64,000 nt of DNA, taken from Enterococcus raffinosus. Lineage in GTDB: Bacteria; Bacillota; Bacilli; Lactobacillales; Enterococcaceae. The stretch spans positions 44,432-108,431 of the forward strand of contig NZ_JXLA01000012.1 of assembly GCF_001886185.1 (NCBI RefSeq), written 5' to 3'. Positions 36,073-45,609 of this stretch are shown here, piece by piece. The notes beneath the pieces were generated by a model. It was not told the DNA's origin and searched no databases. It saw nothing but the letters and a program-made list of their open reading frames with translations. The stretch's first letter is position 1; every line of letters starts with the position of its first letter. The position numbers were made by a program, and so were the translations under genes.

Positions 36073-36888
36073 ATGGCAAAAGAAAAGGATCAAAATGGTC
36101 GTAAATATTGGCAATTTTTCTGGCGCTCATGGGCCATTCAAGACTCTTGGAACTATGAACGTGCGATGAATATGGGTTTCTTATACGGGATTGCACCAAC
36201 ATTGGACCGTATCTACAAGGATCCAAAGGATGAAAACTTGAAGAAGGAAGCTTACCAACGTCATATGCTGTATTACAACTGTACACCGCAGACAAGTGCC
36301 TTTGTCTTAGGATTAGCAGCTTCAATGGAAGAGCAATACTATGAGGATCAAGAAGGATTTAATCCGGATACGATCAACTCGGTTAAAACGTCATTAATGG
36401 GTCCATTATCTGGTATCGGGGATTCCTTCTTCCAAGGAACCGTTCGTGTCTTGGCCTTTGGCTTGGGAATTAATTTGGCGCAGCAAGGCAGTATTTTAGG
36501 ACCAATCTTAGCGATGATCATTTCATTTGTTCCTTCTTTTCTCGTGACTTATTATGGTGGGAAATTTGGGTACAATATGGGGAATAAATATTTAACAAGA
36601 TTATATGAAGGTGGTTTGATGGACCGCGTGATGTATGTGTGTTCCATTATCGGTTTGATGGTTATTGGTGCAATGATCGCCAGCATGATCGGAATCACTA
36701 CGCCAATTAAATTTGGGAAGACATTTGTATTGCAAGATGTCCTAGACAATATTATGCCGCAGATGCTGCCATTTGCTTTGACGATGTTCATGTATTGGCT
36801 GCTGCAAAAGAAGGTCAACACAAGTGTGATGTTGCTGATTTGTATTGTCGGCGGATTAATTTTAAGCGCTTTAGGGATTTTCGTTTAA
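36073..36888 (+). CDS. PTS EIID, mannose/fructose/sorbose family
   Basis: A 271-residue subunit. FWRSWAIQDSWNYERAMNMGFLYGIAP is the EIID N-terminal signature; the large soluble part is followed by C-terminal membrane helices. It shares the membrane complex with EIIC. AAAGGAGG lies before the ATG. Second SIS gene follows after 88 bp without a terminator. Confidence 0.94.
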   Translation: MAKEKDQNGRKYWQFFWRSWAIQDSWNYERAMNMGFLYGIAPTLDRIYKDPKDENLKKEAYQRHMLYYNCTPQTSAFVLGLAASMEEQYYEDQEGFNPDTINSVKTSLMGPLSGIGDSFFQGTVRVLAFGLGINLAQQGSILGPILAMIISFVPSFLVTYYGGKFGYNMGNKYLTRLYEGGLMDRVMYVCSIIGLMVIGAMIASMIGITTPIKFGKTFVLQDVLDNIMPQMLPFALTMFMYWLLQKKVNTSVMLLICIVGGLILSALGIFV

Positions 36889-36976
36889 ATCAGATAGTTG
36901 GAGCGAAGCTATGGAAAGGAAAAACATAGTGATGCTTCTCTAAATAAAAAAAGAAAACTGAGGAGGAATTCAGAAA

Positions 36977-37954
36977 ATGAATTCAACGATGGAAGCAAAA
37001 GAAATTATCAAAGAAATAGTAGGGAAAACAGAAGTGAAACACGTTGTTTTCGTTGGCTGCGGGGCGTCAAAAGCAGATTTGTATCCAGCAAAATACTTTT
37101 TAGACCAAAATGCGAAACAATTACGCATTAGCCACTACACAGCCAACGAATTCAACTTTGCGACACCAACTTCGGTCGATGAGAACACAGTGGTGATCTC
37201 AGCTTCACTTGGAGGTGCAACTCCAGAAACAGTAGAAGCTAATGCAATTGCCAAAGATAAAGGTGCTACAGTAATTAGTTTAACACGAATCGTTGACGCA
37301 CCGTTAACAAAAGATGCAGATTATGTTATTTATCATGGGTTTGCTGAAAACTATGCAGCGAAACTTGAAAAAACAGGTTATTGCTTACTACTAGCGGTTG
37401 AATTATTAAATCAGGTGGAAGGCTATGAACACTACGATAAAATGATGGACGGTTTTGCCAAGATTTATGATCTAGCTCAGGAAAGTGCAGAATCAGCGCG
37501 TAAAGCAGCAAAACAATTTGCGCAACGCTTTAAAGATGAAAAAGTTATTTATATCATGAGTAGCGGAGCCACTCATGAGGTAGCGTATTCTTCTTCCGTT
37601 TGCTTGATGATGGAAATGCAATGGATCAATTCGGGTACTTTCCATGCAGGAGAATTCTTCCATGGCCCGTTTGAGATCGTTGATAAGGATGTTCCATTTA
37701 TCCTATTGATGAACGATGGAAAGACACGGGCGATTGATTCACGCGCCTTAGCCTTCTTAGATCGTTTTGATGCAAAAACAGAGGTTGTCGATGCATTAGA
37801 TTACGGCTTATCCGCTTTCGTTGAAAAAGAAGTTTTAGATTACTTTAACCCATTTGTAATCACGGCAGTATTCAGAGTCTATGCTGAAGAACTGTCCTAT
37901 GCGAGAGAACATCCTCTTACAAAACGTCGTTATATGTGGAAACTTTCTTACTAG
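36977..37954 (+). CDS. FrlB-like SIS-domain sugar-phosphate deglycase (2 of 2)
   Basis: A 325-residue double-SIS protein, clearly related to the one at 33088 (HVVFVGCGASKADLYPAKYFLDQ, TFHAGEFFHGPFEIVDKDVPF, C-terminal KRRYMWKLSY). The EFFHGPFEIV segment matches FrlB EFRHGPLEIV. As last gene of the PTS operon it should process the imported phosphorylated fructosamine or glucosamine-lysine. Two such enzymes with different specificities, GfrE and GfrF, are known from Enterococcus and Salmonella loci. Confidence 0.87.
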   Translation: MNSTMEAKEIIKEIVGKTEVKHVVFVGCGASKADLYPAKYFLDQNAKQLRISHYTANEFNFATPTSVDENTVVISASLGGATPETVEANAIAKDKGATVISLTRIVDAPLTKDADYVIYHGFAENYAAKLEKTGYCLLLAVELLNQVEGYEHYDKMMDGFAKIYDLAQESAESARKAAKQFAQRFKDEKVIYIMSSGATHEVAYSSSVCLMMEMQWINSGTFHAGEFFHGPFEIVDKDVPFILLMNDGKTRAIDSRALAFLDRFDAKTEVVDALDYGLSAFVEKEVLDYFNPFVITAVFRVYAEELSYAREHPLTKRRYMWKLSY

Positions 37955-37970
37955 TCGCAAAAAAACTTTG

Positions 37971-38006
37971 CGAAAAAACTGAGATACTTTATCTCGGTTT
38001 TTTCGT
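37971..38006 (+). terminator. Terminator of the PTS operon
   Basis: CGAAAAAACTGAGATA / TATCTCGGTTTTTTCG, a 16-bp stem with one G-U pair. Confidence 0.8.
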
Positions 38007-38092
38007 TTTATAAAAAATGAATCCCTTAGATAAAGAAAATGCTATAAAATAAGGTTGAGGGTACAAAAATCGATGAAAAGCAGGTGATGAGA

Positions 38093-40822
38093 ATGAAAAA
38101 GGAACTGGATGACTATTTATATGAGTTAACGATGAATCTCAAAGAAGGATCAGATGAGGCGTTTTCAGCTTATAAGATTGCTGAATCACTGCAACTTAAT
38201 CGAAGTACCATCAGCAGTTATTTGAATCAAGCATTTCGTGAGGGAGAACTGATAAAGATAAAAAGCTATCCTGTTTTGTTTTTACATAGAAGAGCATTAG
38301 AAAACGCTTCTATTCAGATAGACAAAGCGGAGTATGAATCGATCAAGGAATTATTTGCACAAGACCGTGGGAATGCCATTGAAGAAATCATCGGTGCGAA
38401 TGGCAGTTTAAAGGAAGCAATCGATCAAATCAAGACGGCTGTCTTGTATCCTCATAACGGATTACCGATTCTATTGATGGGTGTAAGCGGTTCAGGGAAA
38501 ACCTTTTTGGCAGAAAAAATTTATGAATACGCCAAGGAACAGCAGGTAATTGAATCAAATGCTCCATTTATTGCCTATAATTGTGCTCAATACTTTAATA
38601 ATCCAGAGCTATTATCCTCCGCGTTGTTTGGACATACAAAAGGAGCCTTCACCGGAGCGGATCATGAGCATAATGGGCTGATCGAAAAAGCAGATGGCGG
38701 TATCTTATTTTTAGATGAAGTTCATCGCTTATCTGAAGAAGGGCAGGAAAAACTGTTTACCTTCATGGATACAGGTGAATTTTCGCCCATGGGAGACACC
38801 AGTATTCGAAGAAAAGCGAATGTCCGCTTGATTTTTGCAACGACGGAGAACGTTTATTCAGCTTTTTTACCCACTTTTTTGAGGCGTTTACCAGTTATTG
38901 TTACCTTACCCAAATTTCAAAATCGGCCGCAATCTGAGCGGCTGCGCTTGATTGATTCCTTCTTTATTACAGAAAGCAGCATTTTGGATAAGGAGCTGCA
39001 GGTTTCTTATCAAATGATTGATTTCTTATTGAACAGTGATCTAGAAGGAAATGTCGGGAAAATCAAGAATATCATCAAATACGCCTGTGGAAATGCCTAT
39101 GTACATCAGAAGAATAGCCAGACGATCTTTGTTCGGTTAAAGGATTTGCCACTAGAGTACAATCTAAAATTCAAAGAACAGTTTAGTAAACCAAAGAAGA
39201 AAATGTCAGATCGCACATACTTACCTAACACGACTCAGCAAATTCACTTGGAAAGCAAAGAGACACAGCTGCTTCGTAATTTTTTTGATGAAGTCGTATC
39301 AGAATTTAAAAAGGTCCAGAAGAAAGAGAGTCAGCCGCAAGAATTCATTGAGGATACTGTTAGTCGTGTGACACAAATGATGGACGAATTTATTTTTCAA
39401 GGAACGTATGAAAAAGAGGAATCATTGTATTCCGTGCTGACTTATCATATTCGACAAACACTGGATATGATGTATGAGAACTACGGATTTGAACAGGATG
39501 GGAATCGGGTCGTTTCTTTAGCAAGCTATCTTTATCTAAAGGATAATACAGATATTTTAGATAGTGATTATGGCTGGCAGGAACAAAAAAATGAGCTGAT
39601 GGAATTCTTGGATTCATTTTTAGAAACGCCATTTTGGTATGCTAAAAAGCTATTGAGCTATTTATCCCAGCAGTTGGATCAGCGATTATTGGATGAAGAT
39701 ATTGTTTTTGTGACCTTTTATTTTTATAGTTTACAGATCAGCGACCTTCCGAATGACGTAAAATGTATCGTACTAGCCCATGGCTATTCGACGGCCAGCA
39801 GTTTGGCGAATGTCGTGAATCGGATGCTAGGGAAAAATGTGTTTCAGGCCTATGATATGCCCATCAATATCACCTTAGACAAGGTTGAAACACAGATTAT
39901 TCGTTATATCAATGATTATCGTACAGATTCAGGATTGATCCTACTAGTAGATATGGGTTCCTTCAATCAATTGGGGGAACGTCTTTCAAATCATATTAAG
40001 AGTCCTTTGGTTATTATTGATAATGTCAGTACACCGCTTGTATTGGAAGTCGGAGAACATATTGTCAACGGCAACAGTGTCACCGAAGTTTATGAGGCCA
40101 TCACTGTCGAAAACCGTATACAAAAGCAACTGATCATCCCAGAGGTAAATAAGAAAAAAGCAATCATTACCTGCTGTTATACAGGAATAGGAAGCGCCAC
40201 TCAAATCCAAGAAATTCTACAGAAGTGCTTAGGTGATTCTGCAAAGGAATTGACCATCCTACCCTATGACTATAAAAAATTAGCTGAGAACAAAATGTAT
40301 GAGACTCCATTTCAGCTGTATGATGTCTTGATGATCGTTGGGACAGAAAACCCGAAAATCAATCAAGTTCCATACATTGGGTTGGATCAATTAATCAACG
40401 GAGAAGCCGTTTCAGAATTTGCGGAGCTATTGCATGAACAAGTCGATATTGATAGTGAAGCCTTCAAGAGTCAATTGATTTTCAATTTCTCGATTAACAA
40501 GATCGTAGAGAATTTAACGATCCTTGATGCAACGAAGGTTTTGAGATTGGTACAAAAGGCCGTCAAAGAACTCGAAAAACTAATGGGGATCGAATTTTCA
40601 AACAATCAATTGTTCTTGCTTTACATGCACTGCTGCTCAATGATCGAACGTATTTTACGCAAAGAAAGTGTAGATGAACAAGCAGATATCAAAGAATATG
40701 TTCAAAAAGAGGGACATAATATGGAGTTGATCCATCAAGCATTTCAAGAGGTTGAGAAGGAATATACGATTGAGCTTCCTTTGTTAGAGCTTCGCTTACT
40801 AAATGATATTGTGAAGGACTAG
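38093..40822 (+). CDS. LevR-like sigma-54-dependent activator with PTS regulation domains
   Basis: About 909 residues: N-terminal winged helix (SLQLNRSTISSYLNQAFREGELI), AAA+ domain with Walker A GVSGSGKTFL, sigma-54 contact loop GAFTGAD and Walker B GGILFLDEVHR. PRD, EIIA-Man-like, EIIB-like (ITCCYTGIGSATQIQEIL) and C-terminal PRD regions follow. This is the LevR/ManR/GfrR architecture, activated or inhibited by PTS phosphorylation. Start chosen at ATG 38093 after AGGTGATGAG; GTG 38084 and ATG 38087 are alternatives. Expected target: the -24/-12 promoter at 34313. Confidence 0.92.
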   Translation: MKKELDDYLYELTMNLKEGSDEAFSAYKIAESLQLNRSTISSYLNQAFREGELIKIKSYPVLFLHRRALENASIQIDKAEYESIKELFAQDRGNAIEEIIGANGSLKEAIDQIKTAVLYPHNGLPILLMGVSGSGKTFLAEKIYEYAKEQQVIESNAPFIAYNCAQYFNNPELLSSALFGHTKGAFTGADHEHNGLIEKADGGILFLDEVHRLSEEGQEKLFTFMDTGEFSPMGDTSIRRKANVRLIFATTENVYSAFLPTFLRRLPVIVTLPKFQNRPQSERLRLIDSFFITESSILDKELQVSYQMIDFLLNSDLEGNVGKIKNIIKYACGNAYVHQKNSQTIFVRLKDLPLEYNLKFKEQFSKPKKKMSDRTYLPNTTQQIHLESKETQLLRNFFDEVVSEFKKVQKKESQPQEFIEDTVSRVTQMMDEFIFQGTYEKEESLYSVLTYHIRQTLDMMYENYGFEQDGNRVVSLASYLYLKDNTDILDSDYGWQEQKNELMEFLDSFLETPFWYAKKLLSYLSQQLDQRLLDEDIVFVTFYFYSLQISDLPNDVKCIVLAHGYSTASSLANVVNRMLGKNVFQAYDMPINITLDKVETQIIRYINDYRTDSGLILLVDMGSFNQLGERLSNHIKSPLVIIDNVSTPLVLEVGEHIVNGNSVTEVYEAITVENRIQKQLIIPEVNKKKAIITCCYTGIGSATQIQEILQKCLGDSAKELTILPYDYKKLAENKMYETPFQLYDVLMIVGTENPKINQVPYIGLDQLINGEAVSEFAELLHEQVDIDSEAFKSQLIFNFSINKIVENLTILDATKVLRLVQKAVKELEKLMGIEFSNNQLFLLYMHCCSMIERILRKESVDEQADIKEYVQKEGHNMELIHQAFQEVEKEYTIELPLLELRLLNDIVKD

Positions 40823-40830
40823 GTGAGAGA

Positions 40831-41463
40831 ATGAGAAAAGCAGTAATATTTGATATGGACGGTGTGCTAATTGATAGTGAACCTTTCTATTTTAAACGTC
40901 GAATGGATTTTTTTAAGTCTAAAGGCATTCAACCAGGCTCTGATAAATTTGAAGATTATGTAGGAAACTCAGAAAAACAAACATGGGAAATGCTGATTCC
41001 TAATGATGAGATCACACGTGATCGCCTTCATCGAGAGTACCTTCATTACAAGCAGCAACACGGAATTGATTTTTCAAAGGCTATTCGAGAAAGCGTGCCC
41101 TCAGTATTAGAACAATTGAGAGTAGAAAATATCGCAATTGGATTAGCATCGTCATCCCCACGCAAAGAAATTGATCAAATGTTATCCGACTGCAAATTGG
41201 AACGCTATTTTTCATATACTATTAGTGGGGAAGAGTTAAAGGAAAGCAAGCCTAATCCGGAAATCTATTTGATCAGCCGCGATGCCTTAGCCTGTGATGA
41301 TTGCCTAGCTGTGGAAGATTCAACATTAGGGATTGCTGCGGCTAAAGCGGCGGGCATTTATACGGTTGCTTTGAAACAAGGGTTCTTTATGGATCAGAGT
41401 AAAGCGGATATTATTATCAATGAACTGACAGAGCTTGTGACTTTGCCACAGGTAACACGATAG
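40831..41463 (+). CDS. HAD-superfamily sugar phosphatase / beta-phosphoglucomutase-like
   Basis: A 210-residue protein. FDMDGVLIDSEPF (D8, D10) is motif I, LASSSPRKEI motif II, ESKPNPEIYL motif III and AVEDSTLGIAAAKAAG motif IV. The helical cap places it with beta-PGM and YniC-type phosphatases. It lies 8 bp after the activator gene, so it belongs to the fructosamine locus and may dephosphorylate or isomerise a sugar phosphate from it (inference). Confidence 0.88.
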   Translation: MRKAVIFDMDGVLIDSEPFYFKRRMDFFKSKGIQPGSDKFEDYVGNSEKQTWEMLIPNDEITRDRLHREYLHYKQQHGIDFSKAIRESVPSVLEQLRVENIAIGLASSSPRKEIDQMLSDCKLERYFSYTISGEELKESKPNPEIYLISRDALACDDCLAVEDSTLGIAAAKAAGIYTVALKQGFFMDQSKADIIINELTELVTLPQVTR

Positions 41464-41468
41464 AGGTG

Positions 41469-41499
41469 AAACTCCTCAATTTAAAAGTTGAGGAGTTTT
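41469..41499 (+). terminator. Terminator after the HAD gene
   Basis: AAACTCCTCAA / TTGAGGAGTTT stem, followed by TTCGCTCTTTTTTT. Confidence 0.75.
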
Positions 41500-41561
41500 C
41501 GCTCTTTTTTTGTTGCAAAGCAAGATTGTTTATATTAGAATAACGTAAATCAATAATGAAG

Positions 41562-41830
41562 CATTGAAGAGAAGAGTAATTGACTAATAGACGATTAAAG
41601 AGACCCTCGGCAGGTGAAAAGAGGGATCGTGGAAAATCAATGAAGATGAGCTCTGAGCCTTTAGTTTGTTCACGCAAGCTGGACGGGAAGCGACCGTTAC
41701 ATCGCCGGGTATGTTTGTACCGTTGAGGTATTATTTGTGAGAATAATACGAATAAGGGTGGTAACGCGAAAATATTCGTCCCTTTATTTATCAGGATGCT
41801 GATAGGTAAAGGGATGAATATTTTTTTTAT
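41562..41830 (+). promoter_or_regulatory. T-box riboswitch, methionine specifier
   Basis: The hallmark T-box AGGGTGGTAACGCG is at 41755-41768. Stem I: AGAG/CTCT base, AGTA and AATTGA/TCAAT, ACGAT/ATCGT, CCCTC/GAGGG. The specifier loop GAAGATGAG places codon ATG (Met) at 41646-41648. The terminator AATATTCGTCCCTTTA / TAAAGGGATGAATATT plus T8 runs 41770-41829. Uncharged tRNA-Met would prevent termination and switch on metQ-msrA. Confidence 0.9.
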
Positions 41831-41858
41831 TTGTCAAAAAAATTGGGAGAGTGTTTGT

Positions 41859-42674
41859 ATGAAAAAAATTGGTTTGGTTTTATTGGTGTTAGGTTGTGTG
41901 ACTTTATTAGCTGCCTGCGGCTCGGGTTCAGCAGAGAAGACGGATAAGGTAAAGATCGGTGCTTCGCCGACTCCCCACGAAGAAATCTTGGAGCACATTA
42001 AGCCGGAATTGAAGAAGAAAGGGATCGATCTAGAGATCGTCAAGTTCGACGATTATGTTTTACCGAATAAGGCGTTGGAAAACAGGGATATTGACGCCAA
42101 TTATTTTTCAACGGTTCCGTACTTCAATTTGCAAAAGAAAGAAAATGGGTATCAATTTTCAAATGTGGGGGCGATCCATCTTGAACCAATGGGCATTTAT
42201 TCACACAAAATAAAGAAAATTGCTGCTATTCCCGATGGAGCAAAAGTGATTGTTTCAAATGTGCCCTCTGAATGGGGCCGAGTCTTAAATATCTTTGTAA
42301 AAAATAAGTTGATCAAAATTAAACCTGGGATACAAATTGATCAGGCGACCTTTGAGGATATTACTGAAAACCCTAAAAATCTGGTGTTTGATCATAGTGT
42401 GGATCCGACATTACTGACTTCAGCCTATGAAAATAATGAAGGGGATTTAGTCGCGATTAATTCTAATTTTGCTTACGAAAAAGGACTGAATCCAGTGAAG
42501 GATTCCTTGATGATCGAACAAAACGATTCGCCATATGTGAATATTGTCGCGACGAAAACGACGAATAAGGACAATAAAGACATTAAAACAATTGTTGAAA
42601 CATTGCATGAAGCTAAGGTTCAACAATGGATTGAAAAGAAATGGGGCGGTTCCATCGTCCCTGTGGATGAATAA
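41859..42674 (+). CDS. metQ: MetQ/NlpA-family methionine-binding lipoprotein
   Basis: A 271-residue lipoprotein. Signal peptide with lipobox LLAAC (Cys20). The mature NlpA domain includes IGASPTPHEEILEHIKPELKKKGI and the NYFSTVPYFN ligand-binding area. The start at 41859 follows GGGAGAG; the upstream in-frame ATG codons lie inside the T-box terminator. No metN ATPase or metP permease follows; msrA does, 13 bp later. It must share transport partners encoded elsewhere, or bind methionine sulfoxide (inference). Confidence 0.9.
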   Translation: MKKIGLVLLVLGCVTLLAACGSGSAEKTDKVKIGASPTPHEEILEHIKPELKKKGIDLEIVKFDDYVLPNKALENRDIDANYFSTVPYFNLQKKENGYQFSNVGAIHLEPMGIYSHKIKKIAAIPDGAKVIVSNVPSEWGRVLNIFVKNKLIKIKPGIQIDQATFEDITENPKNLVFDHSVDPTLLTSAYENNEGDLVAINSNFAYEKGLNPVKDSLMIEQNDSPYVNIVATKTTNKDNKDIKTIVETLHEAKVQQWIEKKWGGSIVPVDE

Positions 42675-42687
42675 ATGTAAAGGATAG

Positions 42688-43203
42688 GTGAGAAAGATGG
42701 AGCGAGCAATTTTTGCAGGAGGTTGTTTTTGGTGTATGGTCAAACCCTTTGATTCATTGCCGGGAATTGAATCAGTGATTTCTGGGTATACTGGCGGTGA
42801 GAAAGAAAATCCAACGTATTTAGAAGTAAAGAGCGGCGATACAGGCCATACTGAGGCGGTAGAAATTATTTACGACCCAGAATTCATTTCATATCAAGAA
42901 TTAGTAGAAATTTATTGGCAGCAAACAGATCCGACAGATGCTTTTGGTCAGTTTGAAGATCGTGGCAGCAGTTATCGTCCGGTCATATTTTATTTTAATG
43001 AAGAGCAAAAAAGGATTGCTGAGAAAAGTCGAGACAGCTTGCAGGCAAGCGGAAGGTTTGATCAGCCGATCGTAACAACCATCGAGGCTGCAAAAACTTT
43101 TTATCCTGCTGAAGCAGAACACCAAGAATATTATCAAAGAAATCCAGAGAACTATCAAAGAAACGCCGAGCGAAGAAAGCAGTTTATTCAAGAGTTTTGG
43201 TAA
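42688..43203 (+). CDS. msrA: Peptide methionine-(S)-sulfoxide reductase MsrA
   Basis: A 171-residue cytoplasmic enzyme reducing S-Met sulfoxide. GGCFWC holds catalytic C10; SGYTGG, GHTEAV and the HQEYYQRNP segment are conserved. Unlike many MsrA proteins there is no obvious C-terminal recycling cysteine, so C13 or an external thiol may resolve the sulfenic acid. In one operon with metQ under Met T-box control. Confidence 0.94.
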   Translation: MRKMERAIFAGGCFWCMVKPFDSLPGIESVISGYTGGEKENPTYLEVKSGDTGHTEAVEIIYDPEFISYQELVEIYWQQTDPTDAFGQFEDRGSSYRPVIFYFNEEQKRIAEKSRDSLQASGRFDQPIVTTIEAAKTFYPAEAEHQEYYQRNPENYQRNAERRKQFIQEFW

Positions 43204-43334
43204 GGTGAGGTTTAAGTCTATAAAAAGCGCAAATGTACTAGGAAACCAACAGAACAGGAAAAACTTGCACTTTACTTATCAAATTAGTACTAGCCATCCA
43301 CGCCGTTATACAAATAGGTAGTGGATGGCGGTTG

Positions 43335-44006
43335 TTAGTAATTCGTTTTAAAATACTCTGCTTCAGACGATCGGTATTTAAGTTGTTCCATGTCAGTAAT
43401 CTGAAATTTCCGTTTTTCCCGTTTCAAAATACCATCATCACATAACTTATTCAATAAGCGCAGCAAATGCCGATAGCTAATCCCAATCGTAGCGGCCATA
43501 TCTGTCAGATTATCGAAAAAGTAATTCTTATAGGAACCTTGCAGGATATAGGTACATAATCGCTGTTCACCGGAATATAAGGCGTTCGACGTATAATTAT
43601 GCGAGCTGTTAATCAAGTTTTCTGACAGCCCTTTGGCTAACGTGGTCATAAATGTCAAATTTTTAAAAATCGAATCCTGATCATCTTGAAATGGAACGAT
43701 AATGACTTCGAAAGGGGAAAGGGTAATGACCGAAGCAGTGGCATAAGTCGTGTTGGACATTAATTCAACATCACCAATCAACCCGCTAGATAGGTAATAG
43801 GCCAACACTAAATCTTTTCCGCTGGGGGCACTTGTACAAACTTTGGCTTTACCAGATACAACGATCATAATATATTTATATTCGACGCCTTGAGAAAAAA
43901 TCGTCTCACCAGATTTGAATTGTTGGACTTCGCAGACCGATTGGTGATCCAACAAGCCATACTTATTGAGTAAGTCAAGATGATGCTGTTTTAATTGTGG
44001 GGTCAT
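43335..44006 (-). CDS. Crp/Fnr-family transcriptional regulator
   Basis: A 223-residue protein. The N-terminal cyclic-nucleotide-binding-like barrel (FKSGETIFSQGVEYKYIMIVVSGKAKV...) lacks the N-terminal cysteine cluster of Fnr. The C-terminal winged helix has NLTDMAATIGISYRHLLRLLNKLCDDGIL. Divergent from nox across 212 bp, which suggests but does not prove control of the NADH oxidase by redox or another signal. The effector is unknown. Confidence 0.85.
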   Translation of the reverse strand: MTPQLKQHHLDLLNKYGLLDHQSVCEVQQFKSGETIFSQGVEYKYIMIVVSGKAKVCTSAPSGKDLVLAYYLSSGLIGDVELMSNTTYATASVITLSPFEVIIVPFQDDQDSIFKNLTFMTTLAKGLSENLINSSHNYTSNALYSGEQRLCTYILQGSYKNYFFDNLTDMAATIGISYRHLLRLLNKLCDDGILKREKRKFQITDMEQLKYRSSEAEYFKTNY

Positions 44007-44185
44007 TTGTTCTCCTTCGCTTTCTTTGGAAGTGTTTTCCTCTTTATTCTACTATATATGAGTATTAGTTGTGTTAAGTAACGATCAAAATAGCAAAACC
44101 TTTCAATAAATGTCCGAGAGATAAATAAAAAGGATTTTTCTTTTGATGAAATCTCCATGTGAAGTATGCTACAATTATTATGTAT

Positions 44186-44199
44186 TGAAAACGATTGCA
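44186..44199 (+). promoter_or_regulatory. Candidate cre (CcpA site) in the nox leader
   Basis: TGAAAACGATTGCA matches TGWNANCGNTNWCA at all but one defined position. It lies just downstream of a -10-like TACAAT (44170-44175) and 20 bp before the start codon, a roadblock position for repression. Confidence 0.5.
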
Positions 44200-44218
44200 A
44201 ACTCAAGGGGGAAAATGT

Positions 44219-45550
44219 ATGACAAAAACGGTAATAGTAGGTACAAACCATGCTGGGATCGCTGCGGCAAACACACTTTTGGACAATTTTAAGGACCAAG
44301 AAGTGGTAATGATTGATCGCAATAATAATCTCAGCTATTTAGGCTGCGGAACTGCCTTGTGGGTAGGGAGACAAATCGATTCTTATGAAAATTTATTTTA
44401 TACAAAACGAGAAGATTTTGAAGCTAAAGGCGCTAAAATCTTTATGGAAACAACCGTTGATCGAATTGATTATGATAAAAAAGAAGTTCATTGTTCAACA
44501 AAAGCAGGAGAAAACTTTGTCGAAGCTTATGATAAATTGATTTTGGCAACGGGCTCTGTGCCAATTTCTCCAAAGGTTCCTGGTCGAGATTTGGAGAACA
44601 TTCATTTTTTAAAACGATTCCAGGATGGACAAGCGGTTGATCAGCTGTTAAGCACCGACGGGATTAATAATGTTGCGGTTATTGGCGCTGGCTATATTGG
44701 TGTAGAAATCGCCGAAGCGGCGAAACGTCGTGGCAAAAATGTTTTGCTTTTTGATGCGATGACACGCTCGTTACCAAGCTACTATGATAAATGGTTCACC
44801 GATGACATGGATGCCGTTTTGAAAGAGCACGAAATCGAGCTTCATTTCGGTGAATTAGCAGCGGAATATAAGGGTGATGGAAAAGTTGAAGCAATTGTGA
44901 CAGACAAGGGCGAATACAAGGTAGACTTAGTCATCAATGCCATTGGGTTCCTGCCAAACAACGAATTGGGTAAAGAGCATCTAGAGCTGTTCAAGAACGG
45001 TGCGTATCTGGTGGATCGTCATCAACAAACAAGTGATCCAGATGTTTACGCAGTAGGAGATTGTGCGACGATTTATTCAAATGCGCTGCAAGCTACGACG
45101 TATATCGCGCTAGCAACCAACGCTGTTCGTTCGGGGATTGTTGCCGGTTATAATGTCGGCGGTGTTGGGCTGGAATCAACAGGCGTACAAGGTTCAAATG
45201 GTATTTCAATTTTTGGTCTGCACATGGTTTCGACCGGCTTATCTGTGGAAGCGGCGGAGAAAAATGGTATTGACGTGAAATATACGGACTTTGAAGATCT
45301 GCAACGCCCTGGTTTTATGAAACACAATGCCAATGTTAAAATTAGAATTGTTTATGAAACAGATTCTCGCCGCGTGGTTGGGGCACAATTATCCTCCACT
45401 GAAGACATCTCCGGTGTGATCCATATGTTCTCACTGGCAATTGAAGAACAGGTCACGATTGATAAATTAAAATTATTAGATATTTTCTTCTTGCCACACT
45501 TCAACCAGCCATATAATTACATTACGATGGCTGCATTAAGTGCAGAATAA
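44219..45550 (+). CDS. nox: NADH oxidase (H2O-forming type, CoA-disulfide reductase family)
   Basis: A 443-residue FAD/NADH oxidoreductase. N-terminal VIVGTNHAGIAAANTLL binds FAD, the redox-active cysteine is C43 in LSYLGCGTALWVG, VIGAGYIGVEIAEAAKRRG is the NAD site and YAVGDCATI the second FAD motif. A single active cysteine fits four-electron reduction of O2 to water, regenerating NAD+. Start at ATG 44219 after GGGGGAA; 44195 is an upstream in-frame ATG without a site. Confidence 0.92.
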   Translation: MTKTVIVGTNHAGIAAANTLLDNFKDQEVVMIDRNNNLSYLGCGTALWVGRQIDSYENLFYTKREDFEAKGAKIFMETTVDRIDYDKKEVHCSTKAGENFVEAYDKLILATGSVPISPKVPGRDLENIHFLKRFQDGQAVDQLLSTDGINNVAVIGAGYIGVEIAEAAKRRGKNVLLFDAMTRSLPSYYDKWFTDDMDAVLKEHEIELHFGELAAEYKGDGKVEAIVTDKGEYKVDLVINAIGFLPNNELGKEHLELFKNGAYLVDRHQQTSDPDVYAVGDCATIYSNALQATTYIALATNAVRSGIVAGYNVGGVGLESTGVQGSNGISIFGLHMVSTGLSVEAAEKNGIDVKYTDFEDLQRPGFMKHNANVKIRIVYETDSRRVVGAQLSSTEDISGVIHMFSLAIEEQVTIDKLKLLDIFFLPHFNQPYNYITMAALSAE

Positions 45551-45560
45551 CAAATGAACG

Positions 45561-45605
45561 AAGCCATAAAACAGCTAAAAGCCGAGCTGTTTTATGGCTT
45601 TTTTG
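45561..45605 (+). terminator. Terminator of nox
   Basis: AAGCCATAAAACAGCT / AGCTGTTTTATGGCTT, a perfect 16-bp stem with loop AAAAGCCG, then T4. Confidence 0.88.
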
Positions 45606-45609
45606 TCGA

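Noticed and set aside
41796..41858. N-terminal extension of metQ to upstream ATG codons
   Set aside because: The extension is encoded by the T-box terminator hairpin; the signal peptide begins at 41859.
43293..43329. GCCATCCAC/GTGGATGGC hairpin between msrA and the Crp/Fnr gene
   Set aside because: 19-nt loop and no T run on either strand; possibly a terminator but not convincing.
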